NCBI GenBank assembly: GCA_917880885.1
Contig: OU862928.1
Location: 42,520,962 to 42,584,961 of the forward strand
From: Limnephilus marmoratus
Lineage: Eukaryota; Arthropoda; Insecta; Trichoptera; Limnephilidae
Reading direction: 5' to 3'
DNA length: 64,000 nt
The position numbers and the translations under genes were made by a program. The first letter of the stretch is position 1; every line of letters starts with the position of its first letter. This document shows positions 32,156 through 43,767 of this stretch, piece by piece. The notes under the pieces are model-generated. The model was not told the origin of the DNA. It was given only the letters and a program-made list of their open reading frames with translations, and searched no databases.

Positions 32156-32604
32156 AAAAGAAGAAGGAGAGATTTGTAAATACGAAGGTTAGAGAGAGCG
32201 CGCTAATATTAAAAACAATAATATTTAAGCGAAAATTGTGAAAATGAAAATTATAAAACACGACTCGTTTAAAATAGAGCAAAAAACTCGAGGGGAATGT
32301 CTAAAATTGCGTGGAAACATTTGAAATTTTTTAAAATTATGAATAGATATAACTTGTTAAAAACGTGTTTTTAATCATTTTCCGGGCATACTTTGCGATT
32401 TTTTCGATCGAAGGATTTCTTATAATTGCCGTTTCGGCGTGGGGAATGTGTAGATATCGTCTTCAAGAATAATATATATTGTTTTAAGAGCTTTAAAACT
32501 CAAACATGTTTAAGGAAAGATACGATTTTAGATTTTCACGGCCAAAAATTATTTTGTTATTAGTTTTTGGGGTATTATGCCGTGTTGCGCTACCTCCTTC
32601 TTTA

Positions 32605-32645
32605 GCCAACGTTTCGGACAGCGTTGCAGTGTCCATCATCAGGGC
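32605..32645 (-). ncRNA. Hammerhead-ribozyme-like motif of PLE C2
   Basis: Identical in order and bases to the C1 motif: GCC, CTGATGA, T, GGACA/TGTCC, GAA, ACGT, T, GGC, on the minus strand. Sequence identity between two independent insertions shows the source element carried it. Confidence 0.6.
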
Positions 32646-32688
32646 AGATGTGTAATTGTTAGGGGTGATGTTAGTACTTATCTACTTA

Positions 32689-33879
32689 TAGCCCATTCAC
32701 ACCATTCATTTATCGTTCATTTCGTGATTTCATTCCGCCTCTTTCCCTCGAAATGAACCGTGTGAACACGAAAGTGAATAGAGACAGTTCCGAATGAAGC
32801 ATTCCAACAATGTTGGAATGCTTCTTTCGGCACTTTTCACTCGCAACTGGAATTTAACATCACGTGACGCGAATGATGTGTGTGAACACTCAAGTGAACA
32901 GTCTTTCACTCTCAAATCAGTCGGCCGAAATGTTCTGGGGCGAGGACAAGTAGCCGGAGCGGCTTAAACGTCAAAATGCTCATTTTAGTTCGCTTTTCGA
33001 AATAACTCCTACACGTCTCGTAGAAATCGTTGTTTCTCCCTTACTATCATAGTGAAAAATATGATCTAAACGGTATTGAAAAGATAAAATAATATTCTAT
33101 ATATTCAATATAACAATTAACCACAAAAGAATACAAATATTCACTTCTATGGAACCAAAGTTTCTGATCGAATTTGAAAAAAAAATTATGAAACATTGTG
33201 AATTTTGTATGAATTATTTTTATATGAAACGACAAAAAAGTGAGGTGACAGAAACGTTTATAATTTATTTGTCTAACAAAATAAGTGTGTGTTTTTTTTT
33301 TTTTGTTACCAGTAATTTTAGTTAGAATAAAAGCAAGTAGAGCCATTTTTTAAACTTTTAAAAGTTTACATTAAAAATTATTCTATTTAAAAAATTACGT
33401 GGATATTTCTAATAATAAATTTTGAAATCATATTTCATCACCTTTCCAAAACAGTTTTTAGTCTTTGAATACGTTAATAAATATTCCATTTATATGGATT
33501 TTATTGCAAGCCGAGGCCTATTTTGGAATAAAAATATTTTCATGGTGCAAAAATACTGGTAGATATCAGTTTTCAGGTTATTATTTAACCATATGTTCAT
33601 TTTATGGTGCTGAAATTTATTTACTGTTTACAAGAATCGCCAATTTCTCGTAATTTAGTTCGACGTTATCGGAAATGTCAATTGAAATCGTAAATATTCC
33701 CGAACTTAGCCGTCAGCGCCGGACGAATTCCAATGCGGCCGCGACTACTCTCGACGACTTCGTAGCGAGAATGTCAAGTGAACTCTTCCTTCGAAGGAAC
33801 CGTGTGAACACTCGGTGAAACGAGAATGGAACATTTCATCGAGTAAACCTTCATCCGAGTGAACCTTGTGACTTCAGCA
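32689..33879. mobile_element. 1.19-kb element with 3-bp TSD TTA, nested in PLE C2
   Basis: PLE sequence on both sides joins cleanly when this segment and one TTA (32686-32688, 33880-33882) are removed. The ends are imperfect inverted repeats: CCATTCACACCATTCA at left, and GTCACAAGGTTCACTC reading inward from the right. The interior repeats GTGTGAACACTC-type motifs. No transposase frame. 3-bp TTA duplications are typical of PIF/Harbinger elements; class is inferred. Confidence 0.65.
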
Positions 33880-33913
33880 TTAGGAGCGATACCGTCTAGC
33901 CAGCTCCACTCCT

Positions 33914-34229
33914 CTACGAGCTGGCGCTACAATATACTTCAACATGTTTTTTGCGTTTAGCCTTGATGTAACCGTCAATTACCGGATACCAAGAACTATT
34001 GAGTTTAGCTCCGTCGTCTCTATTAATATTTATAGGATTTTTGGAAATTTCAATTGCCTCCGTAATCAGGCATGCTCTATGAGTTTTCGGTCTTCCCAGG
34101 ACTTCAGGAACAAATCCAAAGTAATGGCCAGTTTCAATTAAATGCTCGGCGATTGCCGATTTGTCAGGGTGGCCAAGTTTACACGCTCGAAAGTGTTCCG
34201 ATATCCTTTTGGAGATCGTCCGCTCTGTC
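33914..34229 (-). pseudogene. PLE GIY-YIG endonuclease C-terminal ~105 residues, open
   Basis: Starting at the truncation the minus frame reads TERTISKRISEHFRACK, then KSAIAEHLIETGHYFGFVPE, THRACLITEAIEISKNPI and SSWYPVIDGYIKAK, ending SASS-stop at 33914-33916. The conserved Arg and His-containing helix and the catalytic Glu (TEAIEI) are present; GIY and YIG strands and the RT are missing. No internal stop, which suggests recent activity. Confidence 0.85.
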
Positions 34230-34670
34230 TATGTTTAAGGAAAATATGTAACAAATCGGTAAAAATGCGGTTAAGGCTCTGCAACCGAGCAAAAGAAGAA
34301 GATGGAGAGATACGAAATTACAAATGTTAGAGGAGAGCGCTAACATTTACAGCGACAAAATCGAAGAGAAAATTACGAAAATGTTTAATAAAACACGACT
34401 CGTTTAAAATAGAGCAAAAATCTCGCGGGCATTGTCTTAAACAGCATTTAAAACAACACCGTGAATTTTTCCATACATGTAACTTGTGAAACAACTGAAA
34501 CAAACGTGTTTATAATTATTTTTGGAGCATACTTTGCGATTTTTTTCTATCGAGGGAATTTTTCGATAATATCTAGAAAATAGAAAGTCTAGATAATATC
34601 TTCATTTCATGAATAACATATATTTTTTAAGAGCTTTAAAACTTAACGTGTTTAAGGGAGATATTTTAGA

Positions 34671-35197
34671 AATCGGTAGAAATTCGGGTTGCGGGCCCTT
34701 AAGTTATTTGAAATAAATTTGGTTTTACGGATTACATTAGATTTACGGATGTACATTTTTCATATCATTCGATTCTCTTATATTATTTTGACATATTCGG
34801 TTATTTGTTTGAATTCCTCGGACATTAGGTTGATTTAAAAGGTTATTAATCTAAATTAATGGGTTGTTTAGTTGATTTATTAACCTTTTTAACATTCCTC
34901 CTTGTAATTTTTTTAATTTATTCTATAATTTTACATATTTTTGTAAAAAATACATTATATAAAATTATCTTGGATTATTCCAAAGCAAAATGAGTCTTGA
35001 ATACAAATTGAAAGCATTATGTTAATTGAAAACAAAAAATACGTATTTTTATTCTTTGATCTTTCTGGTAATTCATTAGCATATTTTTTTTATGAAAATT
35101 GAATCGAATTTCTGCCATTACGCACAATTAGGACGGATTGTTTCAAAGAATGCGACAAATCATCAAATTTCATAGATAATAGAACTATTAATAGTTC
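34671..35197. other. AT-rich, unassigned
   Basis: No recognised repeat or frame. Confidence 0.4.
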
Positions 35198-35545
35198 TAT
35201 TTGCTACGTTTGGTGACTCAGTAGGGGGCCCGGGGTCATGGGGTGAAGTTTGTCCTTGGTGGCAAATGCGTTTATCCACCAGCTGCATGGCAGGCCGGAT
35301 CGGGAGAGAATGGTTGAGGGAGTCCCTTTGATTTCTCCAGCCGTACTCTCTCGGAACATCGCCTTGCACCGCAGTGGGAGGGATGGATTTATACATCCAT
35401 CACTCCTAGACACTTTGAACCCTTACACCCATTTCCTTCCCAGAAGTCCCTCTCCTTCCTTTCCTTAAAATACCCTCCACACGGCATCCCCAAAGATGAG
35501 ATGGGCCCTGAGGGGAATTATTTTACTCGGGAAAAATGTGTGTGG
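35198..35545 (+). repeat. Family A copy A10
   Basis: It covers the middle segment to the tail; the hairpin reads GGGCCCTGAGG with a mutated second arm (ACTCGGG), and ends GTGTGGAGCTAATAAAAAA. Confidence 0.8.
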
Positions 35546-35921
35546 AGCTAATAAAAAAAAGTATTTTTATTACATCATCGGACGTTATTAATACTCTAGC
35601 GACTGTCCATTTTAAATTTTAGAATCTGACTCCGATTACAACTCTGACGCCGCTTCATATGAAACTGAATTAAAGCAAGTAGCTAATAATGCCAAAAGAT
35701 GGCGCCACTTACGCCAGCTGGCAGGCGTAAGTACACTAAGATTTGCATTTTCATCAATCTCTCCAGTTTGGATATGGATGGTAGTTTGTGACTAAGCTAC
35801 TTTCGTATTGCCCGCTGCCCGCAGGGCCTAGCATCAAAAGCCTACGGAGCTGGTTTTGATATTGCGTCACAGAACTGAAATAATATAGCAGAAGTGTTGG
35901 TTATCATTATCAGAAACAATA
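35546..35921. other. Unassigned
   Basis: ACGCCAGCTGGCAGGCGT at 35711-35729 is a small palindrome-like motif. No element recognised. Confidence 0.35.
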
Positions 35922-36012
35922 TAAATTAATCAAATAAAATTTACTTGCGCATGCCGAGAAGACCTCCAGATTTGTAGTCAGAGCCTTCTTACCACTCGAC
36001 CACCGAGTCCGT
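35922..36012 (-). repeat. SINE B head fragment
   Basis: The tRNA-like part plus linker: TCGGTGGTCGAGTGGTAAG on minus, and AATCAAATAAAATTTACTTG on plus. The B-box is lost. Confidence 0.6.
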
Positions 36013-36394
36013 AATCCATTTATGTTTTTAGGTTGCATAAATAAGTACCTAACATTTTGCAAATTTTAGATGAATTTTGTTATTTTAACAAACCACGCGT
36101 CTAATAGTGATGACGAGCAACATGAGGTGGGATTAATTTATTTAAATTAAGTCTTGAAACTTTGTAGTGTTATGACTGCGTCAAGAGATGGAGTTCTACT
36201 ACTAATTACATGTGAAAAGCAAATTGTTAGTTATTATTGTACAAACAACTTTACGATGTTATCCGAAAGAATGAATTTTTAACATAAATGATTAAAATGG
36301 ATATAAATTTGTACATTTGGATTTTAAGGCCGTGCTAGAAATCTAGAGTAAGGATCAAGCCCTTTGATTTACTTGGCTTTCGGTATGTTTAGTT
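36013..36394. other. Unassigned
   Basis: No recognised element. Confidence 0.4.
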
Positions 36395-36835
36395 ACAAGA
36401 TCTGATAGACGCCCTCGAAATTTAATGCTGGAGAAAAATACTCAGAATTCTATGGACAGCCAGATGCACAATGTGTCAATTCTGGAAGAGCTAGGCAACC
36501 ACAGTAGGCTTTCAACTATCTACAAGATATTTTAAAACACTTTAGAGGTGTTGTCGCCAAACTGAGGACTCGAACTAAGAGAAACTCATAGACACTGGCA
36601 AAGTGTTTGTCAGAAGAAGCAGAGGAAGGTCATCAATGCCCTGGAGTGACCAAGTATCACTGGCGTCCGGTACCGAGGTGTCCATGGCCCTCCATGCAGC
36701 ATAGAACCGCGAGTAGTGGAAGAGCCTTGTCCACCATAGAAATTGGAGTAGGGGGTCACGATTCTCAGCAATGATATGACTCGACAAGATTTTTTTTAAT
36801 GTAACGGACTTAGGATGAAGACCCAACATTCTTCT
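36395..36835 (+). pseudogene. RTE-type LINE C-terminus, several frameshifts
   Basis: Successive plus frames read WRKILRILWTARC, VSILEELGNHSRLSTIYKI, then GKVFVRRSRGRSSMPWSDQV and SMALHAA. This is the same C-terminal region as at 17990-18310 and ends in a T-rich run at 36788. Catalytic RT motifs absent. Confidence 0.75.
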
Positions 36836-37114
36836 GATGGACAACATACCCTAAATTGAGATGCCACAGTTCCACCGATGTTAATTTAAAAATGGCTAAA
36901 CAACTAACTAACTAAGCAGTTGTTGCCGCAAGGATAGGCATAAAGGACAGAACGCCAAACAACTCGGTCTTGGCATTCATTCCTTGCCTCAATCACAATT
37001 ATGCATCGTCTCAAACATACGCTTCTATTATTCTAACGCTTGACATGGCACGACTAATGTATCTTGTTCAATTGATCTCCAGTTGCCAGTCTTCCTTGGG
37101 CGTCCCTGACTTTT

Positions 37115-37345
37115 TTATCATTCACATTCATGTTGTCATATTTTCTCATTATACTCTCTTTCTATCCACTTTCTCACATGATCATATGTAGTTTTACCCG
37201 TAACACGCCTCAGGGAATTCATTTCTCCGTGATTCAGACAACTCTCATCCTTCCTCTGCCAGTTCCATGTCTCACTGCCATTCACCAGGGTAGGTAACAG
37301 CACTCCATTGTTGACTGCTAGCTTCGCGACTTTGAACATTTGTTT
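37115..37345 (-). pseudogene. RTE-type RT fragment
   Basis: The minus frame at 37136-37339 reads VLLPTLVNGSETWNWQRKDE, then MNSLRRVTGKTTYDHVRK, the post-palm region of RTE RTs (YGSETW and MRSLRR motifs). Confidence 0.75.
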
Positions 37346-37349
37346 TGTT

Positions 37350-37975
37350 AGCTTTAACCTTATTTATTCCTCTATTATTACAGTTACTCTATTGTTTAAT
37401 TATTATTTGAAACATTTACAGAGTGTTAACAATTATCACATTAATAAAATTGCCATTAGGATTTGCGTAGATACCCGTATTAACACTCTAATTAAAAATG
37501 TTCATAGCGTAAATTAAGGTCCAGTTGTTACTAGGTAAAGATGCTACTTGTGAAATAACGGAATTGATAAAATAAGCACAATAAAATTTTAAAAAACATT
37601 ATTACAAAAAAAGTATTACAGAAAAAGAGAAGAAATAAAGAAATAAAATAAGTAATAATAAAAAAGAAATATGAAAAATAGTATGAATACGGTACAGAAA
37701 AAATAAAGAAATGAAGAATAAAAGAAAAATATACATACATTAAAAACGAACATAAAAATATTCAACATAAAAATAAGTAGTAATAGCACCGAGGAAGAGA
37801 AGAAATAAAGAAAGAAAACAAATAATAATAAGAAAAATAAAATATAAAACGTAGTACAGAGAGAGAAAAGAAAGAAAAGAAACAATTAAAATCAAAATAA
37901 GGTATAAAACATAAGAGGTGTACAGTACAGAGAGAGAAAAGAAAGATAAGACATAATATTAAAGCAATTACATAT
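37350..37975 (-). repeat. LINE 3' UTR copy related to 15.2 kb
   Basis: The edge TTATTTGAAACATTTACAGA parallels 15236-15262. Much of it is an A-rich, purine-biased stretch (37560-37950) of GAAATAAAGAAA-type repeats. Confidence 0.55.
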
Positions 37976-40900
37976 TTTTTAGTTTAAATATTTCTATTTG
38001 CCATAACATCGTGTTAGTTAATAGCTAATCATATTAGCACATGAATTACCTGCCATAACCCTTATTTAATAGCTCTATTAATTCTTCCTCTAAAAATTCA
38101 TTTAATTTAATTGAAAAACAGCTAAAAAGAGCAAATTTACAAGCTCTAGACATTCCATGACAATAATAACATTATGTACGAGTATTATGATTAATAGGCC
38201 CCATTACATCTCATTTTAAACTGCTCTTTGAAACTTCAACCGTTTAACTTTCAGAGCAGTATTACATTGGATGCAAAGAAACCCGCCAAGTACAACAGTT
38301 ATATTGAAAAAGTTTCCTGGTGTATTTCCACTTTTTCTTCAAGCGAGTCCAAATATTGCGGAACTAGCTGCTTCATTCGCCCATAATTAAATTTTCAACC
38401 GTACGCTTGAAAGTTTTTTGGTCAGAATCCTTCAAAAGATACGGCTTTTTGTACTGGGTAACAAAATTCCTCAATAGATTTAGTTGGTCCATAAGTTTTG
38501 TTTGGCAATCAAAAGGGAGATGATTTTACTATCTTATTTCCTTTGTGGAGTTAATAATAAACATTATTAGTAAAGTTATTGTAGACAACTTTTGGCTGTC
38601 AAAGAACATTTAGGACAAAGTTTATCATTTTGATTAAACTTGATTACTTACTGAAACGACTACTAAAGTAGTCATAGAGAGAAGTCATACGCAAGTCATC
38701 GACGATTTTCCTCTCCTTTCTACCAGGTCTTGTATGAAAACTAAAAAGACAAGATTGTAAAACGAGAGTGTCACATGCGACCTCTCGATAAGACTAGTAT
38801 ACCATTTTTTTGTTAAATAAATAGAATTTTCAATCACAATACACGTACGAAGTTGATATTTGTTGTCTGTGGTGCGCCAATCTAAATTTTTATAAATGTC
38901 TTTTTCACGATGATAATAATTTTCAAAGATTGAATTTTTCGAAGCCCGCCAAAGCGATTGAAATCTAGCGGGGTACGCATGACGTCATACGTACCTCGGT
39001 TTACTCGGTTAATATAAAAGTCATTCGCCCATGGTTTAGAATGAAATTTTTAAAAATCCTAAAATAAATAATTAGCGAAAATTTAAAAAAAAAACATGAA
39101 AACATTTGAAATAATTTGTATAAAATTGCTCACATTCTTAATGCACGCTAACGACCGACTCTTGAGTTCTGCGATTCTTTAGCGGTCTAAGTTTTATTAC
39201 TTACTGTTTCTGTTTTGTTAATCACATTTAAGGCGCTTATGGTTTATTTTAATCGTATATAATATAACTTATGTATTCAGATTGTTGCGTTTGTTGATCT
39301 ACATTCTACATGAATAATTTATTTTAACTCAAAACGTTTTTCACTCATGGAGATACAATTTTCACACGTCTTTCCTTAATTGCATCCAAATTCAATCCAA
39401 TTTTGCTCCAACAATATTTCCTCGATCAAAAAGTTAATATTAGGTCCAAACAGCAAAATCTCTTACTTGTCCCTTTCACTAAAACAACTTTGACCAAATT
39501 AATTTGAGATACTTTACAGAAAAGTTAATCACTTCGGCAAGGCCATTAGACAGAACACAAATTAGGGCTAAATTTAAATTGGACATTGTGATGATCTTCA
39601 ATCCCTTAGAGAGGGACTACTTTATGTAATGTTCAGGAGTCTTCAACAAAGCTCGTAGTTCGTCGGGATTAGAAGCCTTGTTTATTTACGAGACAATGAA
39701 TATCTACTTGTTCACAAGCGACCGCTCCTGTCAATACTAGAAATGGTTTTGAATGCTCAGCCGATCACGAGTGCACTTCACTGACTCCACGGACTGGGTT
39801 TGGCTATCTTCGTAAACGTTCAGGTCTAAATCCTAATCGAGTGGCATCTCCTGTTATACGTCTGAACTAGATACTTCCGTAAACCAATGACATCTCTTGT
39901 TATTAGTCAGAACTACACTACACAACAGGCATCAAGTCTCGGATCACCAGCCAAGACAAATCAAACATCAACGATTTTTAAAAAGCTATTTATTAGTTGG
40001 TATTACCCGTATTACAAATGGTACGTTGTTAATTGACTTTAATTTTGATCGCAATACAATGTTGTAAACAAGGAAATTTATATCATAAATCATAATATAA
40101 TGTTGGTCTAACACAACTATCAACTTTACAGGTGATACTTGCATTAGACCAGTGATTTTTAGACTTAGTTAGACCAGTGAGTCAAAAATAATAAAAAGAT
40201 CCTTGAACCGTCCAGAAATAACCCATCAGTATTGGTGTTCCGAATTGACCGCTAACTCTACCGTATTCACAAAAATGTTTTAAAATAAGTAAACATTTTT
40301 GGTTTATGCATTCCGGGGTTGAAAATAAAAACATTACCGCGAAAATAAACAGTTTTTAACCGCTGTTTAATTATGCATTTAACGTCTTTCTACGTAGACG
40401 ACCAATATTACTTTGGCCAAATCAATGATTTTTACGTATTGAAGAAATTTTAAGAGAATATTCATGCTAGTCTTATGTATATATTCAAATGTGGACATTT
40501 TTCTATCGATTTAAATAATTTTCTAATTTCTAATCTTCAATGGCCACCTTACGTAGCTCAACTTAAAGCTCCATAGTAAGAGTTCAAAAAGAAGAAAAAT
40601 ATGTATTGAAAGAGAGATATATGTTTGATGAATGAAACAACAATAAATGTGCATAACTCATTGGTCGACATGCAATAAAATTGATCTCTGATTCATGACA
40701 TTAGATTTCTTGTGGAATATTTAGAAAGTGTTATGACCTTTTTTCTTGAATATCTTCATACGGTAAGTACTAGGATCGGTATTCTCCAGTACATATCATC
40801 ATTATAAACTCTAGGATGCTTGATTGAAAGGCTTGGGTTTTTAAATAACTGTTGTGTTATTACGTCACCGATAATCACTTGGCTGAGCACATACACAAAA

Positions 40901-41118
40901 CTCCGTTTGAATCGATATTAAGAACTGAGAGATCAACTCCTATATGAGTTAATCATTGCACTGGTTCCTAACAGACTTCTATAACAGTCGATATTGAATG
41001 CACCAATTGCAGATCTTAGCACAGCGCATAGCAGACTGATTGTTCCACAGGTAGGGAATATTGGCACAGGATAGGTTTTGAAAGAAGGTAGGATAAAGAA
41101 AGGCTTGTACGTATATAT
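37976..41118. other. 3.1-kb stretch without recognised repeats
   Basis: No frame over 60 codons, no family A-K repeat and no tRNA-like box was seen. It is the longest repeat-free block in the window and the best place to look for unique host sequence, such as intron or regulatory DNA. Confidence 0.4.
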
Positions 41119-41508
41119 GTTACAGTTAAAAATCGTTTATAGTTATAACGCGTTTTCTTTGGATAAAACTAGTTTTTACTAACTGCCTTTATTTAAACTG
41201 AAATTGAAAATACAGATACTGTTTACAAAAATATTTAATAACTGTTAATTATAAACCTAACCAAACCTAACCTTACCTAACTTAACCTAAGCTGATGTCA
41301 CTCGACTAATCAGAATAAAGCACGATGAACTTTGACAACGGTTGAAACAGTTTTAACTGAATCATTTCGAGAAAACGCGTTGTGTCCAGTTAAAACTAGT
41401 TTTCACTGATATTCAGCAGTTCATTCTAGTTGTAACAAAGAAATTTAGTGAAAACTAGTTTATACTAGAGAAAATGCCTTGTAACTAAGAACTGGTTTTT
41501 ACTGTAAC
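41119..41508. mobile_element. 390-bp MITE with ~65-bp inverted repeats
   Basis: Left end GTTACAGTTAAAAATCGTT and right end (reversed) GTTACAGTAAAAACCAGTT are followed by about 50 more matching bases including ACTAGTTTT(T/C)ACTA. A third copy of the motif lies at 41372-41405. No frame; TSD unclear. Confidence 0.7.
41254..41290 (-). repeat. Degenerate telomere-like CCTAA run inside the MITE
   Basis: Five AACCTAA-type units with interruptions; insects use TTAGG telomeres. Too short to suggest a fused chromosome end. Confidence 0.5.
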
Positions 41509-42059
41509 ACAGCTGTGTCAAAGGCTAGTGTTGATCTGAGGAGCTCCTGAAAACCTAAAGACTTTGTAAATCTACCTTCGGCACAACTCGGCAACAAGAT
41601 CATGTAACCCGAAGAGCTCGTAGACTACTGTGGTAAATTATGATACATTACACAAAGTAATATTTATTTTAGTATAAGAAGAGTTCATTCACTTGCGGTT
41701 TAAAAAAATCTCCGCTTATTAAAATAAGAGTGACGAATTCATTAATTTGAGTAATTCGTTTCATTTTGTCTTGCCAGCAATTCCGGTGGTCCCAAGTCCC
41801 GAATGTGGGAAGTTTCTAATTGGAAAAAAATGGAAAGAAGTTTTAACTCCAGTAATTATTTTTGCTGATTAAGCATATTTTCTATATATGTCCACGAGCG
41901 TAGATGGCACAATTCTGACGGATATTTTCACCAATTAAAACTGACCAAACACTCAGTTGAATGAAAATGTTTATTAGCGGTAAAAACGAAAGAACTTATG
42001 TTTCATGCGAAGTTCCCCTCCCCCTCCCTGATTCTCCACCCCCCCCCCCTCGCATGCCA
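41509..42059. other. Unassigned
   Basis: A C-rich patch at 42015-42052; nothing else recognised. Confidence 0.4.
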
Positions 42060-42290
42060 TACATTCAGCCCCTATACATTCAGTTTTCAAACAACTCGCG
42101 TGCAATTTTTGCAATTTTTTTTTACAAATTTTATAATGCCAGGGCTCACCAGTAGGTTCATACAAATCTTGACTTGACAATAACGAACACAAAAAAAATA
42201 ATTATCCAATTTCGTGCAGTCGTTCGGAAGTTATGTGCGTACATACATTTCGGCGATTCATTTTTATTTAGATAGATTAAGTCAGTAGGA
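42060..42290 (+). repeat. Family E copy E2
   Basis: It carries CATTCAGTTTTCAAACAACT, ATAATGCCAGGGCTCACCAG, and TCGTTCGGAAGTTATG as in E1. Confidence 0.65.
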
Positions 42291-42309
42291 TTGTCTTCTT
42301 TTTTTTATT

Positions 42310-42360
42310 GAAAGAAAATTAGAGTATTGTAGTCGTTCCTCATAAGATTGGAGTAATGAC
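42310..42360 (-). repeat. LINE fragment (15.2-kb family)
   Basis: TCGTTCCTCATAAGATTGGA and its surroundings match 15890-15913, part of the coding C-terminus there. Confidence 0.6.
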
Positions 42361-42811
42361 ATAAGACATAAAAAGAAAATCAAATAAAATAGTTCTTTGG
42401 ACTGCAGTTCCCGTTTGTCCAGTCTGTGTCTGAGACAAGACGAACCATTCGTATCTACTTATCGTAATACTTATCAGAACAATATTATCTCTAAAAGTAT
42501 ATTAATATGATATTTGTTAGAGAAGACGGCAGGAAGATATTATGCCAGAGATTTGTATCTTTTCATAAGCATTAATTCTGGTTCAGATCAAGAGATATGC
42601 AGATAGCATCACAGCTGCTGTAATGGCGGTAGGTACTGACTTCAAATAAATCTATTTTGAACTCGAGTATTATAAACTGCCGACGTTAGCTTGAATAAAC
42701 ATAGCACGGGTATTTCTCACACTGTCCGTCAAAGCATCTCTCAGACTATCTGAGCTGCATTCCTATGTACAAATCAAGCATTCAAAATGAAAACTGTATA
42801 ATATATTATTC
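42361..42811. other. Unassigned
   Basis: No recognised element. Confidence 0.4.
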
Positions 42812-43255
42812 ACTTCACTGAGTGGTTCGCTAAGGGACACGGAAGCTAAGTGTAGTTTATGGTCAGACCGAAAGCCATTCACATTTTTTGTTATCTTTGG
42901 TACTTGCCAATTGATTTGAGATTTATTGTATTACTTATGTTCTCTATTTTACGCAGGTGCTTGCAGGTTTTTACAGATGCAATGCCGCCTCATGGAGCCT
43001 CATGAATGAGTTTTTCTTTTGCCCTGTTTAATTTGTCTTTGTCTTACTAACCTATTTTTTGCATTTTGTTTTTCCTGTTAAGCACTTGCATACTGCTTAC
43101 TAACAACGTATGCAAGGACACTTGAGGTCTAGATTCGTTCAAAATAAATAAATGTAGCTTCGTTTAACAAAAAAATTAGAATCTTGCGAGAGCCTTGAAG
43201 GAGTAACCATCTGTTACTTATACCAGGGCGGGTAAGTGGCGGATAACCTCCACTG
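42812..43255 (+). repeat. Family D copy D3
   Basis: Nearly the same as D2; starts at CTTCACTGAGTGGTTCG, lacks the first ~100 bp, and keeps the hairpin AGTAAC/GTTACT at 43202-43217. Confidence 0.75.
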
Positions 43256-43299
43256 TCCAAAGAAGAAATATCCTGATGTATGGCAGTGAGACATGGAAC

Positions 43300-43632
43300 T
43301 GGCAGAGGAGAGTTTTTTAAGTAAAGAAGGAGAAAGAAAAATGTATAAGGGATGGGTAGAAATATGGGAGTCAAAGAATCCATTAGTGACGGATGTAAGA
43401 ATCCATCCCTCTAACTGCGGTGCAAGGCGATGGATCGTAGTGGTCAAAAGATTTCCCCCAACCAGTTTCTCTCGATCCGGCCCGCCACGCAGTAGGTGGG
43501 CAAACGCATCCGCCGCCAAGACCTAAAAAAACCTAACACCATGATTCCGGGAAATCCTTCGAAGTCACCAAACATAACTAACCACTTAGGGCGACCTGTG
43601 GCAGAGGTGTTGGTTATCCAATAAATGGTTTG
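43300..43632 (-). repeat. Family A copy A11
   Basis: Inverted, from CCTTAT-rich 3' middle part to GTTATCCAATAAATGGTTTG on plus; the 3' hairpin is absent. Confidence 0.75.
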
Positions 43633-43767
43633 GATCGGATGAACAAAGAAAAGAGTGTAAGAAGAATACCTGAGATGATGCTAATCTGAATGCTAAATAA
43701 AGTCGGGGACGTCCGAGGAAGGCACAGCACGGTCAAGTGAACTAAATACTTGGTCCGGATCATAAAG

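Larger units (their letters stand above)
32519..34230 (-). mobile_element. PLE family C, copy C2, with nested element
   Basis: It is flanked by the 13-bp TSD ATGTTTAAGGAAA (32506-32518, 34231-34243). On the minus strand it reads GIY-YIG C-terminus (34229-33914), hammerhead-like motif (32645-32605) and tail with GGCCGTGAAAATCTAAAAT ending at 32519. A 1191-bp element interrupts it. 5'-truncated in the endonuclease. Confidence 0.85.
32158..34670 (+). repeat. Two tandem ~405-bp units separated by a PLE
   Basis: Unit 1 (32158-32505) and unit 2 (34285-34670) share ACACGACTCGTTTAAAATAG, CATACTTTGCGATTTTTT and AGAGCTTTAAAACT in order. Removing the PLE and one TSD gives a period of about 405 bp. No frame; identity roughly 80 percent by eye. 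Confidence 0.7.

Noticed and set aside
33047..33346. 99-aa minus frame inside the TTA element
   Set aside because: Phe-, Lys- and Ile-rich low-complexity product with no transposase motif.
37531..37885. Phe-rich minus-strand frames resembling membrane proteins
   Set aside because: Direct result of the A-rich GAAATAAAG-type repeat in a LINE UTR.
41254..41290. Internal telomere or chromosome fusion point
   Set aside because: Only about 37 bp of irregular CCTAA units, contained within a MITE.
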